From the NCBI GenBank assembly GCA_902494625.1, contig CABUUB010000028.1:1-21515 (forward strand): DNA of 21,515 bases, written 5' to 3'. Source of the DNA: an uncultured Collinsella sp. GTDB taxonomy: Bacteria; Actinomycetota; Coriobacteriia; Coriobacteriales; Coriobacteriaceae. The notes under the pieces are model-generated. The model searched no databases and was not told where the DNA came from. It saw nothing but the letters and a program-made list of their open reading frames with translations. The translations under genes were made by a program, and so were the position numbers. This document shows positions 16,141 to 21,515 of this stretch, one piece after another. Within the stretch, counting starts at the first letter, position 1. Each line of letters opens with the position of its first letter.

Positions 16141-17355
16141 ATGGGCGTCACGCCGCCTCCCTGGACGGGTCCGGCAGTGGGCCTGATGGACCTCGATGCG
16201 TTTTTTGCGAGCGTGGAAATGCTCGATCATCCCGAATGGCGCGGAAAGCCGCTCATCGTGGGCGGAGACGCCGATTCGCGTGGCGTCGTGTCCACGTGTT
16301 CGTATGAGGCACGTCGCTTTGGCGTGCACTCTGCCATGGCCTCGGCCGAGGCGCGGCGCCTGTGCCCGCAAGCCATTTGGACGCATGGGCATTTTGATCG
16401 CTATCGTGAGGTCAGCGCGCAGGTCATGGCGATTCTCGCCGACGAGACCCCGCGCGTTGAGCGCGTATCCATCGACGAAGCCTTTATCGATATCACACCG
16501 GGTCGCTTTGCGCCCGAAGACCCGCTGCTGGTTGCGCGGCGTATAAGCGACCGCGTGGCAGAGCTGGGAGTGACGTGCTCCATTGGCGTGGGCTGCAACA
16601 AGACGGTCGCAAAAATCGCAAGCGAGCGGGATAAGCCGTTTGGGCTGACCATTGTGCGACCCGGTACGGAACAGCGGTTTTTGGCTGCACTGCCCGTGTC
16701 CGCCATGAGCGGAATCGGACGTTCGGCCGAGGAGCGACTGCGTCGCATGCGCATCTATACACTCGGCGAGCTTTCACGCGCGCCAGAGTCCACCCTGGCT
16801 GCAATTTTTGGCGTGAATGGCGAGCGCATGCGTCAGCGTGCTTTGGGGCTCGAAGTATCCGAGGTCACCAGCCTGGACGAGGAACGTGAAGTTAAATCGG
16901 TGAGCAATGAGCGCACCTTTGCGAAGGATTTGACTGAGCGTGGGGACATCGAAGCGGCGATTGCGCTATTGGGAGAGTCAGTGGGACGCCGCCTGCGCCG
17001 TCAAGGACTAACGGGTGCCACAGTGACACTCAAACTCAAGTATTCGTATGGAAGTGGGCGCTCGGCACAGCGCCGGCTGCCGCATCCGACCGACGATGAG
17101 AACATCTTTGTGGCGGTGGCGCTCGAGCTGCTCGACAACATCTGGCAGGAAGGCATGCATGTGCGCCTGGCGGGCATCGGCATGAGCGACTTTGACCATC
17201 AGGGCGGCATCCAGACTGACCTGTTCTGCGAAGTCGATGACCGCGGGGCCCAATCCAGCGACCGACGCGACCTCTCCGTCGCCATCGACGCCGTCCGAGA
17301 CAAATTCGGCGACACCGCCCTATCCTTCGGCCGCCAATCCCGCTTCAATGATTAA
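16141..17355 (+). CDS. dinB: DNA polymerase IV (Y family)
   Basis: Error-prone translesion polymerase (EC 2.7.7.7). From ATG 16141 it has 404 residues. The palm motif LMDLDAFFASVE supplies the first metal-binding Asp (D17) and the steric-gate Phe (F22); SIDEAFIDIT supplies D112 and E113; IGVGCNKTVAKIASERDKPFG and the helix-hairpin-helix stretch MSGIGRSAEERL follow; the C-terminal third is the little-finger domain. An internal QTDLF (358-362) resembles the sliding-clamp binding motif, in place of the more usual extreme C-terminal site. GAGG 5 nt before 16141 favours this start over the in-frame ATG at 16102, which would add 13 unconserved residues. It is the only plus-strand gene, divergent from rpsP and convergent with the RAYT gene. 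Its stop codon overlaps AATGATTA, the same octamer that ends the adjacent REP-like unit. Confidence 0.96.
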   Translation: MGVTPPPWTGPAVGLMDLDAFFASVEMLDHPEWRGKPLIVGGDADSRGVVSTCSYEARRFGVHSAMASAEARRLCPQAIWTHGHFDRYREVSAQVMAILADETPRVERVSIDEAFIDITPGRFAPEDPLLVARRISDRVAELGVTCSIGVGCNKTVAKIASERDKPFGLTIVRPGTEQRFLAALPVSAMSGIGRSAEERLRRMRIYTLGELSRAPESTLAAIFGVNGERMRQRALGLEVSEVTSLDEEREVKSVSNERTFAKDLTERGDIEAAIALLGESVGRRLRRQGLTGATVTLKLKYSYGSGRSAQRRLPHPTDDENIFVAVALELLDNIWQEGMHVRLAGIGMSDFDHQGGIQTDLFCEVDDRGAQSSDRRDLSVAIDAVRDKFGDTALSFGRQSRFND

Positions 17356-17390
17356 CCGCCCTTGGGCAAAAAGAAAGCCGGGCAGCTGCG

Positions 17391-17425
17391 AATGATTATT
17401 CTAGGACGGGGATTTTTTAATCATT
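17391..17425. repeat. REP-like palindromic unit, left copy
   Basis: A 35-bp unit with 8-bp perfect terminal inverted repeats (AATGATTA / TAATCATT) around an asymmetric core containing GGACGGGGAT. It starts 36 bp after dinB and ends 7 bp from the RAYT stop. It matches the reverse complement of the right copy at 29 of 35 positions by direct comparison; four of the six differences form a TTTT/AAAA block. Confidence 0.85.
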
Positions 17426-17432
17426 TGGAGCG

Positions 17433-18173
17433 TCATTTCGCCCTTTGAATGATATTGGTCCCAATTCCCGTCAGACGCGAAATCTGGTCAATCGTAAACC
17501 CCCGATGCCTCAACACTGCCAGAAGACGATTTCGCTCTGATTTCGGCAAAGTTTTAAGCTGATAAGGCTCATGCGGAGCCAAAAGAGCCCGGGCAACTTC
17601 CAGCGCATCCATATCGGAGATATGCTTACCTTCGGGCATAAAATAGGGATTAGGCATGCCGTCGGTACTCGAAAGATAAAACGCTTCCGTACCCCCAAAC
17701 AGATTGAGAATACCTTCACAATCACAAATTTCGGGATGAGAGAAATACTCATGGAAGCTGCTCCAGCGATACAGAGGAGCAGAAGAAATACCTGCTTTTG
17801 CAGGATTGTCGTGTATGTATCGGACGCAACGGAGCAGCTGTTTGTCGTCAGAAATGATCACACTCTTGAATCGTTCCTGGAACACCGGTCCGCGGCGGCC
17901 GGTTTTTTGATTGAAGTGTTTCGCATATGCCGTATCAATCGCATGCATAGCAACGCTCATCTGATTATCGAGATCATCAAATAGCAGGTGAACATGATTG
18001 TCCATGAGGCACCAGGCAAGAAGACGAATATGAGCGGACGTAAATCGTCTGTTCAATAGATTGAGAAAATAAAGGCGATCGTCATCGTCTTCGAAGATCA
18101 GCTGGCCAGCACAGCCCTTGAGCATGACGTGATAATGGCCGAGTTCGGACAACGCACGGGCAACACGAGTCAT
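17433..18173 (-). CDS. REP-associated tyrosine transposase (RAYT, Y1/HUH family)
   Basis: HUH single-strand endonuclease of the TnpA-REP group, related to IS200/IS605 transposases. The 246-residue product has the HUH motif in LMDNHVHLLF (H60, H62), the nucleophile-type Tyr in CVRYIHDNPAKAG (Y119), the GRRGPVFQERFKSVII segment (92-107) typical of RAYTs, and a C-terminal helix-turn-helix (about 205-246, ending ISRLTGIGTNIIQRAK) of the kind that binds REP DNA. ATG at 18173 has GGGAGG 6 nt upstream; a longer open frame to 18278 would be read through the rsfS terminator and is rejected. All key motifs look intact, so the protein may be active. No clear promoter was found in the roughly 50 bp between that terminator and the start. 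Confidence 0.93.
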   Translation of the reverse strand: MTRVARALSELGHYHVMLKGCAGQLIFEDDDDRLYFLNLLNRRFTSAHIRLLAWCLMDNHVHLLFDDLDNQMSVAMHAIDTAYAKHFNQKTGRRGPVFQERFKSVIISDDKQLLRCVRYIHDNPAKAGISSAPLYRWSSFHEYFSHPEICDCEGILNLFGGTEAFYLSSTDGMPNPYFMPEGKHISDMDALEVARALLAPHEPYQLKTLPKSERNRLLAVLRHRGFTIDQISRLTGIGTNIIQRAK

Positions 18174-18226
18174 CGAAACCCTCCCTTCCAAGGATGCAGT
18201 AGTCACAGCATACAAAAGGAAAGGAA

Positions 18227-18266
18227 GAAAAAGGCCGAACCGCCCAACAAAGGTGAGCGGTTCGGC
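18227..18266 (-). terminator. Rho-independent terminator of the obg-nadD-yqeK-rsfS operon
   Basis: A perfect 10-bp stem, GCCGAACCGC (18234-18243) with GCGGTTCGGC (18257-18266) and a 13-nt loop, is followed on the minus strand by CTTTTTCTTCC. It lies 45 nt beyond the rsfS stop, after the right REP-like unit, and insulates rsfS from the RAYT gene. Confidence 0.92.
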
Positions 18267-18276
18267 AAACGGTAGC

Positions 18277-18311
18277 AATGATTATTTTATCCCCGTCCCA
18301 GAAAAATCATT
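18277..18311. repeat. REP-like palindromic unit, right copy
   Basis: A 35-bp unit with 7-bp terminal inverted repeats (AATGATT / AATCATT) and the core ATCCCCGTCC, the reverse complement of the left-copy core. Its last base is the final base of the rsfS TAA stop codon, so it sits in the rsfS 3' untranslated region before the terminator. Confidence 0.85.
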
Positions 18312-18766
18312 TAGAGGAGATTGAGGGGGAGCTGGGGGGCGTCTCCCCAGAGTTTCTCGAGGCGGTAGAAGTCGCGGGCTTCGGGAGTGAAGACGTGGAC
18401 GACAACCGAGCCGTAGTCCATGAGCATCCAGGTCTTCTGCTCGCGGCCCTCGATGGAGAACGGATGCTCGCCGCAAGCCTCGGCGACCTTCTCCTCGATC
18501 TCGTCGACGATAGAATCGACCTGGCGGTTGTTGGTACCGGTGGCGAGCACAAAGTAGTCGCACACATCGGAAAGCTCGGTCAGGTCGAGCACCTGAACGT
18601 CCTCGCCCTTCTTGTCGTAGGCGGCCTGCGCAGCGGCGCGGGCGACATCCTCGGCGGCGACACCGCTCGCGGACAGCGAGGCGGCGGTGCGGTCGGACGT
18701 GGCGGCGAAGCTCTTGTGCTCCACGTTCTCAAGAATCTGCTCGTCAGTCATGGTCTCGTCGGCCAT
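18311..18766 (-). CDS. rsfS: Ribosomal silencing factor RsfS (Iojap/YbeB)
   Basis: Binds L14 on the large subunit and blocks joining with 30S when nutrients are low. The 151-residue product has the Iojap core from about 40 to 145: AAAQAAYDKKGEDVQVLDLTEL, then DYFVLATGTNNRQVDSIVDEI (70-90), EGREQKTWMLMDYGSVVVHVF (106-126) and FYRLEKLWGDAP (133-144). About 40 residues of Ala/Ser/Glu-rich N-terminal extension precede it. ATG at 18766 has GAGG 6 nt upstream; the GTG at 18787 lacks such a signal. It is the last gene of obg-nadD-yqeK-rsfS, the usual order, and its stop codon abuts the right REP-like unit. Confidence 0.95.
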   Translation of the reverse strand: MADETMTDEQILENVEHKSFAATSDRTAASLSASGVAAEDVARAAAQAAYDKKGEDVQVLDLTELSDVCDYFVLATGTNNRQVDSIVDEIEEKVAEACGEHPFSIEGREQKTWMLMDYGSVVVHVFTPEARDFYRLEKLWGDAPQLPLNLL

Positions 18767-18794
18767 GGAATACCTCTTTCTAGACACACCCGAG

Positions 18795-19403
18795 CTAGCG
18801 CAGCTGGGCGTAATGGTTGTAAATCGTAATAGCCGTGGGATAAAGATAGCGCCCGGACTGGATCACATAGACCAAACCCTGCGCAAAACAGGAGAAGAAC
18901 AACTCGTCGAGCGTCGACTCCCCCACCATCTTGCGCAGCGCATGCGCATAGTCGCCGTGGCGGTTGGGCTCGATGGCATCGGCCACAAAGACCACCATAT
19001 CGAGCGGCGTCATGTCGCAGGCACCCACGGTGTGACGGTCGACAGCCTGGAAAACGGCCGGCGACAACTCGGGGAAAAGCTGCGGAAGCTCATAGGCGGC
19101 AACAGGACCATGCAAAAGCGGCGTCGCGGCGGAAGGAGAGCCGGCAATCTTAATGCCGTAATGCAGAGCGCGCGTAACCAGCTCGTCGTCGGAGAGCACT
19201 TTGTCCCAGTCGTGGATCAGACCGGCAGCAGCGGCATCAAAGCGGTCAACGCCGTAGACCTCGGCCAGATGAAGTGCGGTCTCGGCAACACCCAGCGAAT
19301 GCACATAGCGCTTGCGCTTATCCTTCATGCGAACATCGAGCAGCTCTTGAATGCGCTTGAGCAGCGCGCGCTCATCGCCCTCAAACTGATCCTCTACCGA
19401 CAA
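18795..19403 (-). CDS. yqeK: HD-domain protein YqeK, probable diadenosine tetraphosphate hydrolase
   Basis: Members of this family split Ap4A symmetrically to two ADP with an iron-dependent HD active site (EC 3.6.1.41). The 202-residue product shows all metal-ligand motifs: H35 in YVHSLGVAETA, the H64-D65 pair in GLIHDWDK, H98 in LLHGPVAAYE, H124 in RHTVGACDMTPLD, and D142 in VFVADAIEPNR. The best start is TTG at 19403, 12 nt after the nadD stop, with GGGGG 6 nt upstream; the next in-frame ATG (codon 26) would cut the first helix. It lies between nadD and rsfS, its standard place in Gram-positive bacteria. Confidence 0.94.
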   Translation of the reverse strand: MSVEDQFEGDERALLKRIQELLDVRMKDKRKRYVHSLGVAETALHLAEVYGVDRFDAAAAGLIHDWDKVLSDDELVTRALHYGIKIAGSPSAATPLLHGPVAAYELPQLFPELSPAVFQAVDRHTVGACDMTPLDMVVFVADAIEPNRHGDYAHALRKMVGESTLDELFFSCFAQGLVYVIQSGRYLYPTAITIYNHYAQLR

Positions 19404-19415
19404 CGTAGACCCCCA

Positions 19416-20093
19416 TCACTCAAAATCTTCTTGGCCCAATTCGGCATATAGCCTGCGTTTGCGAATGTAGCCGAGCACGGACTCGCTCGTAAGGTAGCGC
19501 ACGCTCATGCCGCGGGCAACTCGCTTACGAATGTTCGTCGAGCTGATCGCCAGCGCCGGAATCTGAATATAGCGCACGTCGAACGGCAGCCCCGACTCTT
19601 TGATTCGGGCACGCGCCGTATCGATATCAAAGCCCGGTCGCGTCGCCGCAATAAAGGTAGCAAGCTCAGCGATTCGTTCGGCATCATGCCAGGTCACGAT
19701 ATCGATAATCGCGTCGGCGCCCGTAATAAAGTAGAGCTTTACCTGCGGCGGGTAAAAGTCGCGAAGGGCATGAAGCGTATCGGCCGTATAGGTTACGCCC
19801 GGGCGGTCGATCTCGAACCGGCTCGCCAAAAAGGCCGGGTTCGCGGCGGTGGCGAGGACCGTCATGGCATAACGGTCCTCGGCAGGCGTCACCGGCTTGT
19901 CAAGCTTAAAGGCGGGAGACCCTGCCGGCATAAAGAGCACAGCGTCCAAGTCGAGCGACTCGCGCGCCTGCTCGGCAGTCACCAGATGCCCGTAATGGAT
20001 GGGATCAAAGGTGCCACCCATAATGCCGAGCCTAAACTCCTGCCCGTCCTCTAGAGGAAGCTCGGGCAGACCGATTCCACCGCGCAGCGACAT
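19416..20093 (-). CDS. nadD: Nicotinate-nucleotide adenylyltransferase
   Basis: Joins nicotinate mononucleotide and ATP to deamido-NAD (EC 2.7.7.18), the central step of NAD synthesis. The 225-residue product has the nucleotidyltransferase signature MGGTFDPIHYGHL (25-37, with H33 and H36), the FMPAGSPAFK loop (54-63), the FITGADAIIDIVTWHD segment (122-137) and ISSTNIRKRV (183-192). About 20 residues precede the usual N terminus. ATG at 20093 lies 3 nt after the obg stop with GAGGGCGAG ahead of it, so translation coupled to obg is likely. No other NAD-pathway gene is in view. Confidence 0.97.
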   Translation of the reverse strand: MSLRGGIGLPELPLEDGQEFRLGIMGGTFDPIHYGHLVTAEQARESLDLDAVLFMPAGSPAFKLDKPVTPAEDRYAMTVLATAANPAFLASRFEIDRPGVTYTADTLHALRDFYPPQVKLYFITGADAIIDIVTWHDAERIAELATFIAATRPGFDIDTARARIKESGLPFDVRYIQIPALAISSTNIRKRVARGMSVRYLTSESVLGYIRKRRLYAELGQEDFE

Positions 20094-20096
20094 GGC

Positions 20097-21515
20097 TTAC
20101 TCGCCCTCCGAGGTCTCGGCATCGCCCGCGGCATCCGCCGCATCGACAACCTCGACGCCTTCATCCGCAGCATCGGCCACGTCAATGACTTCAACGGCAA
20201 CGTCCTCGCCAGCATCCTCGAGCTCCTCGTACTCCGAGAAGTCCTCAGCGCCCTCAAAGTCAAAGGCGCGCTGGCAAATGCGGACCTCGTCGCCCGCACG
20301 GCAACCGGCCTTCTCGAGCGCGTCGTCAACACCCATACGCGCAAACTTATGCTGCAGGTAAATGACGGCTTCCTCGTTTTCCCAGTCGGTCTGGATGACC
20401 ATGCGCTCGATGGCACGACCGACCACGCGGAAGGCACCGGGCTCTTCCTGGACAATGCGGAAACGCTTCTCACGCTGCAGGCGGCGGCGCTCCCACTCAT
20501 CGTCGCGCAGGTCGACCGGTTCATCGGAGACCGCCAGCTCGGCGCGGAGCTTGGCCACCTGCTCACCTACGGCAAGCATCAACGTATTGAGACCGGCGCC
20601 CGTCACGGCAGACACGGCAAAGAACATATGTCCATCGTCGAGCGCTGCGCGCTTAAGGTCGGCAATCTTGTCGGCCGTACCCGGCGCATCGCACTTGTTG
20701 GCGACGACGATCTGCGGACGCTCCGAAAGCTCGGCACCATACTGCTCGAGCTCGCGGTTGATGATTCGATAATCCTCGACCGGATCGCGATCCTCAAAAC
20801 CACCCGTCATGTCGACGACGTGCATGATCAGGGCCGTACGCTCAATGTGGCGCAGGAACTGATGACCCAGGCCCTTGCCCTCGCTCGCGCCCTCGATAAG
20901 ACCGGGGACGTCGGCAACGACGTAAGAATATTCGCCGGCACGCACCATGCCGAGGTTCGGCACGAGCGTGGTAAACGGGTAGTCGGCAATCTTGGGGCGG
21001 GCGGCACTCATGCGCGCAATGAGCGATGACTTACCCACCGAGGGAAAGCCCACGAGCGCGGCATCGGCCATAAGTTTCATCTCGAGCTCGATCCAGTGCT
21101 CCTCGGCCGGCTCGCCTAGCTGGGCAAAGGCCGGAGCGCGGCGCACCGACGTCACAAAGTGCGTGTTGCCCAGACCGCCGGCACCGCCGGGCGCCACGAC
21201 GACGCGCTCGCCGTCGTGCACAAGGTCGGCAATCTCAAACATCGGGGTCTGTGTCTCGGGGTCGAGCTCGCGCACCACGGTACCCATAGGGACCTTGAGA
21301 ATCAGGTCCTCGCCGCTCTTACCGTTACGACGGGCACCCTGCCCGTGCGTGCCACGCTCGGCGCGGAAGTGATGCTTAAAGCGGTAATCGATCAGCGAAG
21401 ACAGCTGGGCGTCGGCCTGGATGACGACATTGCCGCCACGACCGCCGTCGCCGCCATCGGGGCCGCCCTTGGGGACAAATGCCTCGCGCCTAAACGACAT
21501 GCATCCGGCTCCGCC
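20097..21515 (-). CDS. obg: GTPase Obg/CgtA, N-terminal end beyond window
   Basis: Essential GTPase that binds 50S precursors and links ribosome assembly to ppGpp. The window holds 472 codons. The frame runs to the edge as GGAGCMSFRRE, matching the family's GGDGCVSFRRE, so the ATG at 21500 is internal and about 15-20 residues are missing. Numbered from that Met: a Gly-rich Obg fold (about 1-140), the G1 loop GFPSVGKSS (151-159), switch I PFTT, G3 DVPGLIEG, G4 NKCD, an OCT domain (about 340-420) and an acidic tail of about 50 residues. The tail contains an imperfect repeat, VEVIDVADAADEG then VEVVDAADAAGDA. It is the first visible gene of the obg-nadD-yqeK-rsfS operon; rplU-rpmA often precede it in other genomes. 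Confidence 0.97.
   Translation of the reverse strand, partial: GGAGCMSFRREAFVPKGGPDGGDGGRGGNVVIQADAQLSSLIDYRFKHHFRAERGTHGQGARRNGKSGEDLILKVPMGTVVRELDPETQTPMFEIADLVHDGERVVVAPGGAGGLGNTHFVTSVRRAPAFAQLGEPAEEHWIELEMKLMADAALVGFPSVGKSSLIARMSAARPKIADYPFTTLVPNLGMVRAGEYSYVVADVPGLIEGASEGKGLGHQFLRHIERTALIMHVVDMTGGFEDRDPVEDYRIINRELEQYGAELSERPQIVVANKCDAPGTADKIADLKRAALDDGHMFFAVSAVTGAGLNTLMLAVGEQVAKLRAELAVSDEPVDLRDDEWERRRLQREKRFRIVQEEPGAFRVVGRAIERMVIQTDWENEEAVIYLQHKFARMGVDDALEKAGCRAGDEVRICQRAFDFEGAEDFSEYEELEDAGEDVAVEVIDVADAADEGVEVVDAADAAGDAETSEGE

Larger units (their letters stand above)
17391..18311 (-). mobile_element. RAYT element: Y1 transposase gene with flanking inverted REP-like units
   Basis: A 921-bp block made of a REP-associated tyrosine transposase gene between two 35-bp palindromic units in opposite orientation. 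It fills the space between two conserved chromosomal modules (dinB and the obg-rsfS operon) and is visibly AT-richer than both. A strong terminator (18227-18266) for rsfS lies inside it. RAYTs are usually single-copy genes that mobilise or maintain REP sequences rather than self-mobile insertion sequences, so whether the block itself moves is open. Confidence 0.75.

Noticed and set aside
18174..18278. Extended N terminus of the RAYT protein
   Set aside because: It would be translated from the rsfS terminator and REP-like unit; the ATG at 18173 has a strong ribosome binding site.

Overview
The window reads as core chromosome of a high-GC, anaerobic Gram-positive bacterium, most probably a Coriobacteriia member close to Collinsella (inference from gene content and protein style, not from a search). 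Supporting signs are a Firmicutes-like gene set in a GC-rich actinobacterial background: folate-type TrmFO, two-subunit GlyQ/GlyS glycyl-tRNA synthetase, pyruvate phosphate dikinase with its regulatory kinase/phosphatase, and YqeK.

Nearly all genes lie on the minus strand, so transcription runs from high to low coordinates. (1) 20097-21515 down to 18311: obg (5' end beyond the window), nadD, yqeK and rsfS form a tight operon ending in a strong terminator at 18227-18266. (2) 17391-18311: a Y1/HUH REP-associated transposase (RAYT) gene bracketed by two 35-bp inverted REP-like palindromes, visibly more AT-rich than its surroundings; this is the only mobile-looking element. (3) 16141-17355, plus strand: dinB (DNA polymerase IV), the only plus-strand gene, divergent from the ribosomal operon. 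(4) 15900 down to 10302: rpsP, khpA, rimM, trmD, lepB, glyQ, glyS, ppsR, a run of overlapping or closely spaced translation, tRNA-modification and secretion genes. (5) 9187-6437: ppdK as a separate unit with its own promoter region. (6) 6226-5003: rplS and rnhB, separated by a strong UUCG terminator. (7) 4813 down to 1: yraN, comM, dprA, trmFO and xerC, a head-to-tail overlapping operon for DNA uptake, recombination and tRNA methylation; xerC runs off the left edge.

Together these genes make ribosomal proteins and mature 16S rRNA and tRNA (S16, RimM, TrmD, L19, TrmFO), charge tRNA-Gly, assemble and gate 50S subunits (Obg, RsfS), make NAD, process transformed DNA, and interconvert pyruvate and PEP.

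No entirely new protein system was found. The items most worth a second look are: the RAYT/REP pair; xerC, which has no ATG/GTG/TTG start in its expected position but an AUA codon overlapping the trmFO stop; an identical GUAA-loop hairpin just upstream of both ppsR and ppdK; helically phased repeats upstream of ppdK and of yraN; a structured yraN leader; and a rimM UUG start codon placed in a hairpin loop. No tRNA, rRNA, CRISPR array or attachment site was seen, and no stretch over 300 bases lacks a gene.
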